A stretch of 35,734 bases of DNA, taken from NCBI GenBank assembly GCA_025454775.1, contig JALONU010000004.1, positions 1-35,734 of the forward strand, in the 5' to 3' direction. Origin of the DNA: Bacteroidales bacterium. Lineage in GTDB: Bacteria > Bacteroidota > Bacteroidia > Bacteroidales > VadinHA17. This document shows, piece after piece, positions 25,367 through 33,177 of this stretch. The notes under the pieces were generated by a model. The model made no database searches. It was given only the letters and a program-made list of their open reading frames with translations, and had not been told where the DNA came from. A program made the position numbers and the translations under genes. How positions within the stretch are numbered: position 1 is the stretch's first letter; every line of letters starts with the position of its first letter.

Positions 25367-27396
25367 ATATCGGTTGCCCTCCTTACAGGTTCGCCCTTAA
25401 GGACGACAGCAGTGCGGGATGGCAAATACAGATAAAGCCGGAAGGGCACATTCAGTGTAGCCCTATCGGCTTTTTTTACGGAAGTGTATATGGTCTTTCT
25501 GTCGAAACGGTTAAAGCCTCCGAAGGCAGGGTCGTCGGAATCGATCAGCACCCTGTACTTCCCCTTTACCGGGATCCCGTAGTCGGTAAAAGACTTTACG
25601 GGATGGAAGTTGAATACGAACAGAAGCTGTCCCCTGGTGAACGCGATCACCTTGTCGTGGCTGTTCTCTACGAGCCTTCCAATGTACATTTCGTCGAGAA
25701 CCCTGAACTCAGCCTGAAGTTTCACCATTTCCCTGTCGAAGCCGGCAAGGAAATGATATTTCAGATCCTTGTTCTCAAGCAGCTGCCACTGTCTTCTTGC
25801 ATACTTGTAGCTCCAGTTATTGCCTTCCCTGGGGAAGTCTATCCATTCCGGATGCCCGAACTCGTTTCCCATGAAGTTCAGGTAGCCGCCGCCTGCAGTG
25901 CCGAACGTTAAAAGCCTTATCATTTTGTGCAATGCTATGCCCCTGTCCATGGAAAAACTGTGGTGCCAGATGGTCATGCCGGTGTACATCTCTGCATCGA
26001 GCATCCTGAATATCAGCGTCTTGTCACCTACCAGGGCCTGGTCGTGCGATTCGCAGTACGAGATGATCTTTTCTTCCGGACGATGCTGTGTAAGCTCATG
26101 CATCAGGTGGCCCATATCCCAGTTCTCATCCAGGGTTTCCTTTACCAGCTTGATCCAGAAATCAGGTACTCCCATTGACAGCCTGTAATCAAAACCGTAA
26201 CCGCCTTTTGCCGTGGGTGCAGCCAGTCCGGGCATACCGCTCATCTCCTCGGCGATAGTCAAAGCTGCCGGGTTGAATTCATGGATGAGCTTGTTTGCCA
26301 GGAAGAGGTAAACAAGCGCATCTTCATCCTGCCCTCCGTCAAAGTACTCACTGTATGTTGTAAAATTTTTCCCCAGGCCGTGATCATAATAGATCATGCT
26401 GGTGATCCCGTCGAACCTGAAACCGTCGAATTTGTATTCTTCGAGCCAGTAGCGGCAGTTTGAGAGCAGGAAATGAAGCACATTATCCCTGCCGTAGTCG
26501 AAGCACAGTGAATCCCAGGCTATATGGTTTCTCCTGTCGCTGGTATGAAAGTAGAGCCCCGGGGATCCGTCGAAAAGCCCGAGGCCTTCGTTTATGTTTT
26601 TCACCGAATGGGAATGCACAAGGTCCATTATAACCCTCAGGCCGTTAGCGTGTGCTGTATCAATAAGTTCCCTGAGATCCTCGGGGGTGCCGAAGCGCGA
26701 AGAAGCTGCGAAGAAATTGGCGACGTGATACCCGAATGATCCGTAAAAAGGATGTTCCTGGACAGCCATCAGCTGAATGGTATTGTACCCGGCCCTGACG
26801 ATCAATGGAATTATGTTCTCAGTGAATTCACGGAAGGTTCCTGTTTTTTCAAGCTGCGTGGCCATACCTACGTGGGCTTCATAAATAACCGGCGTGGTGG
26901 CAGTGGATACGAAATTCCCGATCTTCCACCGGTATTCTTCAGGAGGATTCCACACCTGTGCGGAAAAGATCTTGGTTTTTTCATCCTGAACAACCCTGTT
27001 GGCATAGGAGGGTATCCGTTCACCTTTTCCTCCGGGCCAGTGGATGAGAAGCTTATAAAGGTCTCCGTGTTTCAGAGCCTCTGAAGGAAGCGATATCTCC
27101 CAGTCGCCGTATTCGCTGATACGGTTGAGCCTGTATTCCTGCTTCTCCTTCCAGCCGGTAAATGTGCCTGTGATGAAGATTTCATCAGCATTTGGAGCCC
27201 ATTCCCTGAAGATCCATCTGTCTTTTTCCCTGTGGAGGCCGTAATAGAAATAGCCCATCGCAAATTCAGTCAGTTTTCCCCTACCGATCAGCTGCCTTTC
27301 CCTCGAAAGGCACTTCGCAATGCGCCTGTCAATTACCGGACTGAACGGATCGAGCCATGGATCGGCTTCATAAAACTTTCCCGCAGCTTTCTTCAT
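25363..27396 (-). CDS. glgB: 1,4-alpha-glucan branching enzyme (GH13)
   Basis: This 677-residue enzyme makes alpha-1,6 branches in glycogen. It starts with the FYEADPWLDPF region of the eukaryote-like GBE type (GH13 subfamily 8 rather than the GlgB of E. coli), followed by a CBM48 domain (FREWAPNADEIFITGTFTGW, 63-82) and the GH13 barrel. The catalytic triad is seen: nucleophile Asp329 (DGFRFDGIT), acid/base Glu383 (IAEEMSGMP) and Asp452 (ESHDQALVGDK). The C-terminal beta domain ends RTAVVLKGEPVRRATDI. It faces the glycogen operon and its stop overlaps that of the synthase-phosphorylase gene (CTAA at 25363-25366), so it must be transcribed separately. Confidence 0.95.
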   Translation of the reverse strand: MKKAAGKFYEADPWLDPFSPVIDRRIAKCLSRERQLIGRGKLTEFAMGYFYYGLHREKDRWIFREWAPNADEIFITGTFTGWKEKQEYRLNRISEYGDWEISLPSEALKHGDLYKLLIHWPGGKGERIPSYANRVVQDEKTKIFSAQVWNPPEEYRWKIGNFVSTATTPVIYEAHVGMATQLEKTGTFREFTENIIPLIVRAGYNTIQLMAVQEHPFYGSFGYHVANFFAASSRFGTPEDLRELIDTAHANGLRVIMDLVHSHSVKNINEGLGLFDGSPGLYFHTSDRRNHIAWDSLCFDYGRDNVLHFLLSNCRYWLEEYKFDGFRFDGITSMIYYDHGLGKNFTTYSEYFDGGQDEDALVYLFLANKLIHEFNPAALTIAEEMSGMPGLAAPTAKGGYGFDYRLSMGVPDFWIKLVKETLDENWDMGHLMHELTQHRPEEKIISYCESHDQALVGDKTLIFRMLDAEMYTGMTIWHHSFSMDRGIALHKMIRLLTFGTAGGGYLNFMGNEFGHPEWIDFPREGNNWSYKYARRQWQLLENKDLKYHFLAGFDREMVKLQAEFRVLDEMYIGRLVENSHDKVIAFTRGQLLFVFNFHPVKSFTDYGIPVKGKYRVLIDSDDPAFGGFNRFDRKTIYTSVKKADRATLNVPFRLYLYLPSRTAVVLKGEPVRRATDI

Positions 27397-27464
27397 GATT
27401 GGGCTTTCTTCCCATAAAAGTACAAAATCCGGATGATTATCCTCTTCAAATTTCTTTGCTTTGC

Positions 27465-27472
27465 TAATTTTG
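27465..27472 (+). promoter_or_regulatory. -7 element (TAATTTTG) of ribF
   Basis: TAATTTTG fits TAnnTTTG, 18 bases before the ATG at 27491. No clear TTTG is found at the expected distance upstream. The element lies inside the alternative TTG-started reading frame, which argues for the ATG start. Confidence 0.4.
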
Positions 27473-27490
27473 CATGTTCAGGCTGAAGAG

Positions 27491-28423
27491 ATGGAAATAC
27501 ACAACGGATATGAAGGGTTTACCCTCGTGAGACCTGTGGTAACGATCGGCATCTTCGACGGTGTGCACCGGGGGCACAGGATCCTTCTCGATACCCTTGT
27601 AAAGAATGCTTCTTCTGCCGGAGCTGATTCTGTCGTAATTACTTTTGACCCTCACCCCAGGATGGTACTCGAAAAGGGAAGCAGCAACCTTCATTTCCTC
27701 TCCACTCTCGACGAAAAAAAGACTCTCCTGGCAAAAGCACGTGTTGGACACCTGGTAATCATCCCGTTCACGTTGTCTTTCAGCAGGATGAGCGCCTGTG
27801 ATTTTGTCAGCAGCATACTGGCTGAAAAGCTGAAAACCAGGCACCTGATCATGGGGCACGACCATCATTTCGGATCAGGCCGTGAAGGAAACTACAGCAC
27901 CGTCAATCAATGTGCCGCTGCCCTGGGATTCGATGTCGTGCAGCTTAAGGGATTGCGGTCGAGGGAAGGAATAATCAGCTCATCGATGATCAGGGAAGCA
28001 CTCATTAAGGGAGATCTCGACAATGCCAACAAATGGCTCGGCTACGCCTATTCCCTGACCGGAGAGGTTATCGAAGGAAGGAAACTTGGAAGAAAACTCG
28101 GATTCCCGACTGCCAATCTTAAGCCGGTGGACAAATACAAGCTTATCCCCGCGAATGGTGTGTATGCCGTAGAAGTAAAAACAGGAGGGGAAACCTTACC
28201 AGGCATGCTCAGCATAGGTACAAATCCGACGGTTTCAGCGAACCCGGGGAAAAGATCTGTGGAAGTACATATTTTCGATTTTGACAGGGATATTTATGGT
28301 CACCGGGCTGAGGTTCTCTTCAGGTATCGTCTCCGCGATGAGATCAGGTTTGACAATGTCGTAAAACTTACGCAGCAGATGGAACGGGACAGGAAGATTG
28401 CCCTGCGTCTGCTTTCGGAATGA
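27491..28423 (+). CDS. ribF: Bifunctional riboflavin kinase / FAD synthetase
   Basis: The ATG at 27491 gives 310 residues, normal for RibF; an upstream in-frame TTG (27461) is unlikely because it overlaps the -7 element. RibF phosphorylates riboflavin to FMN and adenylylates it to FAD. The N-terminal nucleotidyltransferase domain shows [12 protein letters not shown] (18-29), [10 protein letters not shown] and [13 protein letters not shown]. The C-terminal kinase domain shows [11 protein letters not shown] (200-210), with the PTAN motif, and NGVYAVEV. It is divergent from glgB and 49 bases ahead of ahcY, which has its own -7 box. Confidence 0.95.
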   Translation: MEIHNGYEGFTLVRPVVTIGIFDGVHRGHRILLDTLVKNASSAGADSVVITFDPHPRMVLEKGSSNLHFLSTLDEKKTLLAKARVGHLVIIPFTLSFSRMSACDFVSSILAEKLKTRHLIMGHDHHFGSGREGNYSTVNQCAAALGFDVVQLKGLRSREGIISSSMIREALIKGDLDNANKWLGYAYSLTGEVIEGRKLGRKLGFPTANLKPVDKYKLIPANGVYAVEVKTGGETLPGMLSIGTNPTVSANPGKRSVEVHIFDFDRDIYGHRAEVLFRYRLRDEIRFDNVVKLTQQMERDRKIALRLLSE

Positions 28424-28444
28424 ACAGGCAGACATATATTTTGT

Positions 28445-28452
28445 TAAATTTG
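28445..28452 (+). promoter_or_regulatory. -7 element (TAAATTTG) of ahcY
   Basis: TAAATTTG fits TAnnTTTG and lies 20 bases before the chosen ahcY start at 28473. A matching -33 sequence is not evident in the end of ribF. Confidence 0.4.
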
Positions 28453-28472
28453 CAGGCTTAATAAATGAAAAA

Positions 28473-29888
28473 ATGACACTGGTAAAGGAAAAGATGGAAT
28501 ACAAGGTTAAAGATATAGCACTTGCCGGTTTCGGCAGGAAGGAAATAGAGATCGCAGAAAAGGAGATGCCTGGTCTCCTTGCAATCAGGAAGAAATATTC
28601 ATCACAGAAGCCTCTTAAGGGTGCCCGGATAACAGGTTCGCTGCATATGACGATACAAACCGCCGTCCTCATCGAGACGCTGAGGGAGCTCGGCGCCGAC
28701 GTGAGATGGGCAAGCTGCAATATCTTCTCTACGCAGGACCATGCTGCAGCAGCCATAGCCGAGGCGGGTATACCCGTTTTTGCATGGAAGGGAGAGTCAC
28801 TTGAGGAGTACTGGTGGTGCACGGCACAGGCCCTGTCATTTCCTGACGGCAAAGGCCCGAACCTGATCGTTGACGACGGAGGAGATGCTTCTCTGTTCGT
28901 ACACCTGGGGTATAAGGCTGAAAATGATCCGCGTATCCTCGATAGAAAACCTTCGAACAGGGAGGAAGGTATTATCCTTTCGACCCTGAAACAGATACTT
29001 GTTTCGGATCCCGGCAAGTGGCACAGGGCAGTGGCAGAACTCAGGGGCATATCCGAGGAGACCACCACCGGCGTTCACAGGCTTTACCAGATGCTTGAGA
29101 ATAACGAACTTCTTGTGCCGGCGATAAACGTGAATGATTCAGTGACTAAATCCAAATTCGATAACCTTTACGGCTGCCGTGAATCACTTGCCGACGGTAT
29201 CAAAAGGGCAACCGACGTAATGATAGCCGGCAAGGCAGTTGTTGTTTGCGGTTACGGCGACGTGGGAAAGGGAAGCGCCAGGTCGATGAGAGCATACGGG
29301 GCAAGGGTCATCGTCACGGAGATAGATCCCATATGCGCCCTTCAGGCAGCAATGGAAGGCTTTGAGGTGAAGAGGATTGAGGATGCACTTGACGAGGGAA
29401 ATATCTTCGTCACCGCAACAGGCAACCGCGACGTTATCACGGTTGAACACATGAAAAAGATGAAGGACCAGGCTATTGTCTGCAACATCGGCCATTTCGA
29501 CAACGAGATACAGGTTGACGGACTCAATGTCTTAAGCGGAATAAAGAAAACAAACATCAAGCCGCAGGTTGACAAATATATTTTTCCCGACGGCCATGCC
29601 ATCTTCATACTTGCCGAAGGAAGGCTCGTCAACCTGGGTTGCGCCACAGGACATCCTTCTTTTGTGATGAGCAATTCATTCAGCAACCAGACCCTTGCAC
29701 AGATAGATCTCTGGACAAATGATTACAAGATCGGGGTTTACAGGCTTCCGAAGCATCTCGACGAGGAAGTGGCACGGCTTCACCTTGCCCAGCTTGGTGT
29801 CAGGCTTACCGAACTTACGAAGGAACAGGCTGATTACATAGGAGTTCCTAAAGAGGGCCCCTACAAACCGGATCACTACAGGTATTAA
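28473..29888 (+). CDS. ahcY: Adenosylhomocysteinase (S-adenosylhomocysteine hydrolase)
   Basis: The chosen ATG gives 471 residues; an ORF start at 28398 would precede the -7 box and the frame there overlaps ribF. The enzyme splits S-adenosylhomocysteine into adenosine and homocysteine, recycling methylation by-product with bound NAD. Seen: [18 protein letters not shown] at the start, [16 protein letters not shown], the NAD loop GYGDVGKG (260-267), [29 protein letters not shown] and the C-terminal KPDHYRY that reaches the neighbouring subunit. Cytosolic. The stop overlaps that of the convergent Rieske-like gene (TTAA, 29885-29888). Confidence 0.96.
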   Translation: MTLVKEKMEYKVKDIALAGFGRKEIEIAEKEMPGLLAIRKKYSSQKPLKGARITGSLHMTIQTAVLIETLRELGADVRWASCNIFSTQDHAAAAIAEAGIPVFAWKGESLEEYWWCTAQALSFPDGKGPNLIVDDGGDASLFVHLGYKAENDPRILDRKPSNREEGIILSTLKQILVSDPGKWHRAVAELRGISEETTTGVHRLYQMLENNELLVPAINVNDSVTKSKFDNLYGCRESLADGIKRATDVMIAGKAVVVCGYGDVGKGSARSMRAYGARVIVTEIDPICALQAAMEGFEVKRIEDALDEGNIFVTATGNRDVITVEHMKKMKDQAIVCNIGHFDNEIQVDGLNVLSGIKKTNIKPQVDKYIFPDGHAIFILAEGRLVNLGCATGHPSFVMSNSFSNQTLAQIDLWTNDYKIGVYRLPKHLDEEVARLHLAQLGVRLTELTKEQADYIGVPKEGPYKPDHYRY

Positions 29889-30370
29889 TAGTTCTCAACG
29901 ATAAGGTACCTTCCGTCGAAGGTGGTTCTGTAATTCTTCAGAGGATATTTTCCGGGGCCGGAGATTACGACTCCTCCTGTCGGTAAAGAATAAGAAGTTC
30001 CGCATTCGGGGCATACAGCCTGGATGAAATCCACGTTTACCTTTATGTTTGTGCCGTTAACGGCATAGTCGTGAGGACAGGTCCTGTCGTAGGCATAGAA
30101 CTGGTCATCGGTGGCTCGGTATATAATTATCCCATTCCGCTGATAACCTCCTGCCCGGTCTCCCCAGTTGTTGGTCTGGTAGGTCACTATATAATGATTA
30201 CCGATCGCATTCAGGTCGCGGAAGAGAATGTCACCTGTAATGTCCATTGTGAAACTTGTATATGTATCCGGGATCACGTCATTGTCATTCCTTTCGCACG
30301 ATAATGGAAGGATGACAGACAGGGTTGCAAGCACCAGGGATCCGATTCTTCCGGCTGTTGACATCTTCAT
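29885..30370 (-). CDS. Rieske-like lipoprotein with C-x-H / C-x-x-C cluster motif
   Basis: This 161-residue protein has a lipoprotein signal (VILPLSC, Cys25) and a Rieske-like beta domain. The first cluster motif is RTCPHDY (Cys-x-His, near 96-98), the second is [11 protein letters not shown], which is Cys-x-x-Cys rather than the canonical Cys-x-x-His. That would give three Cys and one His as ligands, unless the site binds a different metal. The final part, [21 protein letters not shown], matches the usual Rieske end (GPxxxPL). It is probably an electron-transfer or metal-binding protein at the periplasmic side. No redox partner is nearby. Confidence 0.75.
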   Translation of the reverse strand: MKMSTAGRIGSLVLATLSVILPLSCERNDNDVIPDTYTSFTMDITGDILFRDLNAIGNHYIVTYQTNNWGDRAGGYQRNGIIIYRATDDQFYAYDRTCPHDYAVNGTNIKVNVDFIQAVCPECGTSYSLPTGGVVISGPGKYPLKNYRTTFDGRYLIVENY

Positions 30371-30383
30371 GAGTTTGTTAAAA

Positions 30384-30391
30384 CAAAATTA
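30384..30391 (-). promoter_or_regulatory. -7 element (TAATTTTG) of the Rieske-like gene
   Basis: On the minus strand TAATTTTG (30391-30384) stands 13 bases before the ATG at 30370, a full match to TAnnTTTG; the -33 region has no clear TTTG. Confidence 0.4.
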
Positions 30392-30448
30392 GCATAACTG
30401 ACATTAAAGTAACGAAATTCCGTTCGTATTTATTTTAAACATCTGGAA

Positions 30449-30841
30449 ATGAAGTTTCTGTTATCGAGGAAAGCAATTCTCATCCTTACCGGTCTTCTTC
30501 TTGCAGCAGGCATTTGCCAGGCCCAGTCATTTGACAGACCTGCTCCTCCCAGGCAGCAGAAGAGCACTTCAAACAACCGTGTCAGGCAAAAGAATACCAG
30601 GATTCGCGGCCCTAAAGCAGTAGAAAGGGCCAAAAAGAAACAGGAAGCCAATGACAGGAAGCTGAGGAAGGAGTATAAGGATTTCGTGGAAGAGAATAAA
30701 AGACGCTCGCTCGAAATACAGACGCCGGAGGTCAGGGAAAGGATGAAGCAGAACATAAAAAATGTTAATTCCGGGTACAAGGCAAAGAGAAAAAACCAGT
30801 CTGCCGCCACCCGGAGGGCAGCAAGGAAATATAAAAAGTAA
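30449..30841 (+). CDS. Small basic exported protein of unknown function
   Basis: This 130-residue protein has a signal peptide (1-25, ending GICQAQ) and a mature part that is strongly basic and helical, rich in Lys, Arg, Gln and Asn, for example RAKKKQEANDRKLRKEYKDF and the tail RRAARKYKK. No domain was recognised. The composition suggests binding to an acidic polymer or to the inner surface of the outer membrane or peptidoglycan. It is followed by a terminator (30857-30887) that separates it from greA. Confidence 0.65.
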   Translation: MKFLLSRKAILILTGLLLAAGICQAQSFDRPAPPRQQKSTSNNRVRQKNTRIRGPKAVERAKKKQEANDRKLRKEYKDFVEENKRRSLEIQTPEVRERMKQNIKNVNSGYKAKRKNQSAATRRAARKYKK

Positions 30842-30856
30842 GGCAAAAAAAAGAGC

Positions 30857-30887
30857 TTGTAAATATCTTATTTACAGTATTTTTTTT
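30857..30887 (+). terminator. Terminator after the small basic protein gene
   Basis: An eight-base-pair AT-rich stem, TGTAAATA (30858-30865) and TATTTACA (30869-30876) with loop TCT, followed by GTA and eight T. This fits an intrinsic terminator. Its T-run overlaps the TTTG of the greA promoter. Confidence 0.65.
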
Positions 30888-30916
30888 GCATTTTCAGAAA
30901 AGATTTACTATATTTG
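30885..30916 (+). promoter_or_regulatory. Consensus promoter of greA
   Basis: TTTG (30885-30888), 20 bases, TATATTTG (30909-30916): a full match to the Bacteroidetes consensus. Predicted start is about 30923, leaving a leader of about 56 bases before the greA ATG. Confidence 0.75.
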
Positions 30917-30922
30917 TCTTAT

Positions 30923-30960
30923 GAAGAGTTCCGGAAATCCGGGATTCTTCATATTTTTTA
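30923..30960 (+). terminator. Terminator-like hairpin in the greA leader
   Basis: GAAGAGTTCCGG (30923-30934) pairs along all 12 positions (two G-T wobbles) with CCGGGATTCTTC (30939-30950), loop AAAT, followed by ATATTTTTTA. It begins at the predicted transcription start of greA, so it could end transcripts after about 35-38 bases or protect the 5' end of the mRNA. Confidence 0.6.
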
Positions 30961-30978
30961 ATTGTTGTTACAGAAAAA

Positions 30979-31452
30979 ATGCCAGAGGTTATATACAATA
31001 CGGAGGAGGGTCTTCAGAAACTGAAGGATGAGCTCGAACAGCTCAGGACTGTTGAAAGACCTATGATAGCCAGGATGTTATCTGAAGCCAGGGCGCAGGG
31101 CGACCTTACAGAGAATGCAGAATATGCTGCTGCCAAGGAATTGCAGGCTATGCTCGAAACCAAAATAGCCAAGCTCGAAGATGTCATCGCCCGCTCGAGG
31201 ATCATTGATGAATCAAGGATAGACACTTCAACTGTCAGGATACTTAACAGGGTGAAGATCAGGAATAAGGTAAATAATGTGATAATGGAATACCAACTGG
31301 TTCCTGAAAGCGAAGCCAACCTTAAGCTTGGGAAGATTGCAGTAAGCTCGCCAATAGCCCAGGGTCTGATAGGAAGAAAAGTGGGAGAAGTTGTTGAAAT
31401 TAAAGTCCCTTCCGGCACTATCCCTTTCGAAATAGTATCAATTTCATTGTAA
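30979..31452 (+). CDS. greA: Transcription elongation factor GreA
   Basis: This 157-residue factor rescues backtracked RNA polymerase by stimulating cleavage of the nascent RNA. It has the N-terminal coiled coil with the conserved tip GDLTENAEYAAAKE (acidic Asp42 and Glu45 enter the polymerase channel) and the C-terminal FKBP-like domain with SPIAQGLIGRKVGEVVEIKVP. Length is normal. It is the first gene of a likely operon with the HIT protein (18-base gap) and comF (26-base gap). A terminator-like hairpin in its leader may adjust its expression. Confidence 0.96.
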   Translation: MPEVIYNTEEGLQKLKDELEQLRTVERPMIARMLSEARAQGDLTENAEYAAAKELQAMLETKIAKLEDVIARSRIIDESRIDTSTVRILNRVKIRNKVNNVIMEYQLVPESEANLKLGKIAVSSPIAQGLIGRKVGEVVEIKVPSGTIPFEIVSISL

Positions 31453-31470
31453 TAATGCGACAACCCTGAT

Positions 31471-31863
31471 ATGGCATCCATTTTCACAAGGATCATAAAC
31501 GGAGAGATACCCTGTTACAAAGTCGCGGAAGATGATCTTTTCTTCGCATTCCTCGATATCAATCCTCTCAGGGAAGGACACACTCTTGTCGTGCCTAAAA
31601 AGGAGGAGGATTATATCTTCGACCTGGATGATGATACTATAGCCGGAATGATGCTGTTCTCAAAAAAAGTCGCTGTTGCACTAAAGGCAGCCATTCCATG
31701 CGCCAGGATAGGTGTTGCCATTCTGGGCCTTGAAGTTCCTCATGCCCACATTCACCTCGTTCCCATGAACTCAATGGAGGATGTGAACTTCCGGAATCCG
31801 AAACTTAAATTCACCCCGGAAGAATTCAGGGCTACAGCAGAAAAAATCAGCAAAAAGTTATAA
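31471..31863 (+). CDS. HIT family nucleotide hydrolase/transferase
   Basis: This 130-residue histidine-triad protein has the signature HAHIHLVPM (His91, His93, His95), where His93 is the expected nucleophile on the alpha-phosphate of a nucleotide. Other family marks are FTRIINGEIPCYKV at the N-terminus and FLDINPLREGHTLVVPK (27-43). Relatives hydrolyse purine nucleoside phosphoramidates or dinucleoside polyphosphates in the cytosol. The greA-HIT pairing is something I recall from other Bacteroidetes, so the two may be functionally linked or just cotranscribed. Confidence 0.92.
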   Translation: MASIFTRIINGEIPCYKVAEDDLFFAFLDINPLREGHTLVVPKKEEDYIFDLDDDTIAGMMLFSKKVAVALKAAIPCARIGVAILGLEVPHAHIHLVPMNSMEDVNFRNPKLKFTPEEFRATAEKISKKL

Positions 31864-31889
31864 CTTTATAAGATAATTCTGCTCGCTGC

Positions 31890-32591
31890 ATGAGTTATCT
31901 GTATGATGTATGGGATGACTTTATAAGTCTTCTCTTTCCGCGTTTATGTTATGCCTGCGGCAATCACCTGCTCAGGAACGAAAACCTTATATGCACCGAA
32001 TGCTACATTCGTATCCCCCGGACCGCTTATCATCTTCAGGAAGATAATCCTGTCGCAAGGCTATTCTGGGGGAGGTGCAGGATAGAAAGGGCTGCAGCTT
32101 TCTCCTTTTATAACAAGGACAGCAGGATCAGGAAACTGATACACAATCTCAAGTACAGGGGCGTAAGGGAGATAGGTTCCGAACTGGGCAGGATATACGG
32201 CGTTTCACTAAAAGATACAGCCTTCCTGGAGGGTATCAACCTGATCATACCCGTTCCCCTGCATCCTTCAAAGGAAAGAATAAGGGGTTTTAACCAGAGC
32301 AGCATAATAGCAACAGGCTTCTCGGATGTAACAGGAATTCCGGTGAACGGCAGTATCCTCGTCAGGCAGGGATTTTCGGAATCGCAAACCAGGAGATCGA
32401 GATATGAGAGGTGGATGAATGTGGAAGGTATCTTCGGCGTTTCGATGCCTGAGATGGCTGAGGGAAAGCATGTCCTGCTGATAGATGATGTTATCACCAC
32501 CGGATCAACCCTGGAAGCATGTGCAAACGAGCTTCTGAAATGCAGGGATACAAAGGTAAGCGTTGCTGCCCTGGCGGTTGCCGTCGTCTGA
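31890..32591 (+). CDS. comF: ComF family phosphoribosyltransferase-like protein
   Basis: This 233-residue protein has an N-terminal zinc finger (Cys20-x2-Cys23 and Cys35-x2-Cys38) followed by a type I phosphoribosyltransferase fold with IIPVPLHPSKERIRGFNQS and the PRPP loop VLLIDDVITTGST (195-207). In naturally competent bacteria ComF helps handle incoming single-stranded DNA; in others the role is unclear. It ends one base before the convergent ruvC gene. Length is normal. Confidence 0.92.
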   Translation: MSYLYDVWDDFISLLFPRLCYACGNHLLRNENLICTECYIRIPRTAYHLQEDNPVARLFWGRCRIERAAAFSFYNKDSRIRKLIHNLKYRGVREIGSELGRIYGVSLKDTAFLEGINLIIPVPLHPSKERIRGFNQSSIIATGFSDVTGIPVNGSILVRQGFSESQTRRSRYERWMNVEGIFGVSMPEMAEGKHVLLIDDVITTGSTLEACANELLKCRDTKVSVAALAVAVV

Positions 32592-32592
32592 A

Positions 32593-33159
32593 CTACCTGA
32601 CCCTTCCCGGATTCTTTTTCAAGAAATCCTTCCAGCCCGTGTAGGCTTTTTCCGACACCGGACTTCCGGTCTGGAAATAATGGCACAATGCTGCAGCAAG
32701 GCCGTCGGTGGCATCGAGCTTCATCTCCGACTTCCTGAATTTCAGGATATTCATCAGCATGGCTGCCACCTGCTCCTTCGATGCAGCACCCTGCCCGGTG
32801 ATGGACATTTTTATTTTCCTGGGAGCATATTCGAATATCGGGATGGAACGAGTGAGGGCTGCGGCAATAGCCGCCCCCTGTGCCCTTCCAAGCTTGAGCA
32901 TCGACTGGACATTTTTCCCGTAGAACGGTGCCTCTATCGCCAGCTCGTCGGGATGATATTCATCGATGATGGCGAGTGTCCGGTCGAAGATCTGCTTAAG
33001 CTTTATGTAATGGTCACCCGACCGGGAGAGGTCAATAAGTCCTATTCCAAGGAGTACGGGAGAGTTTCCTGAGACCCTTATTATGCCATAACCGGTGATG
33101 TTGGAACCGGGATCGATCCCAAGTATTATCCTCTCTCTGGGTTTAGTCTTCAGAGCCAC
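32593..33159 (-). CDS. ruvC: Holliday junction resolvase RuvC
   Basis: This 188-residue nuclease cuts Holliday junctions made in recombination and repair, together with RuvAB (not in the window). Catalytic acidic residues are visible: Asp16 in [12 protein letters not shown], Glu76 in [11 protein letters not shown], and Asp149 and Asp152 in [11 protein letters not shown]. Length is slightly above the E. coli protein, with a short tail ending KNPGRVR. It stands 18 bases downstream of the S41 peptidase gene on the same strand and may be cotranscribed with it. Confidence 0.95.
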   Translation of the reverse strand: MALKTKPRERIILGIDPGSNITGYGIIRVSGNSPVLLGIGLIDLSRSGDHYIKLKQIFDRTLAIIDEYHPDELAIEAPFYGKNVQSMLKLGRAQGAAIAAALTRSIPIFEYAPRKIKMSITGQGAASKEQVAAMLMNILKFRKSEMKLDATDGLAAALCHYFQTGSPVSEKAYTGWKDFLKKNPGRVR

Positions 33160-33177
33160 CTGGTTGAGATCCTCGTA

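Noticed and set aside
27461-27490. TTG start extending ribF by 10 codons
   Set aside because: The TAATTTTG promoter element lies inside this stretch and RibF homologues begin near the ATG at 27491.
28398-28472. Upstream start for ahcY
   Set aside because: It overlaps the end of ribF and the -7 element; the conserved protein begins after 28473.
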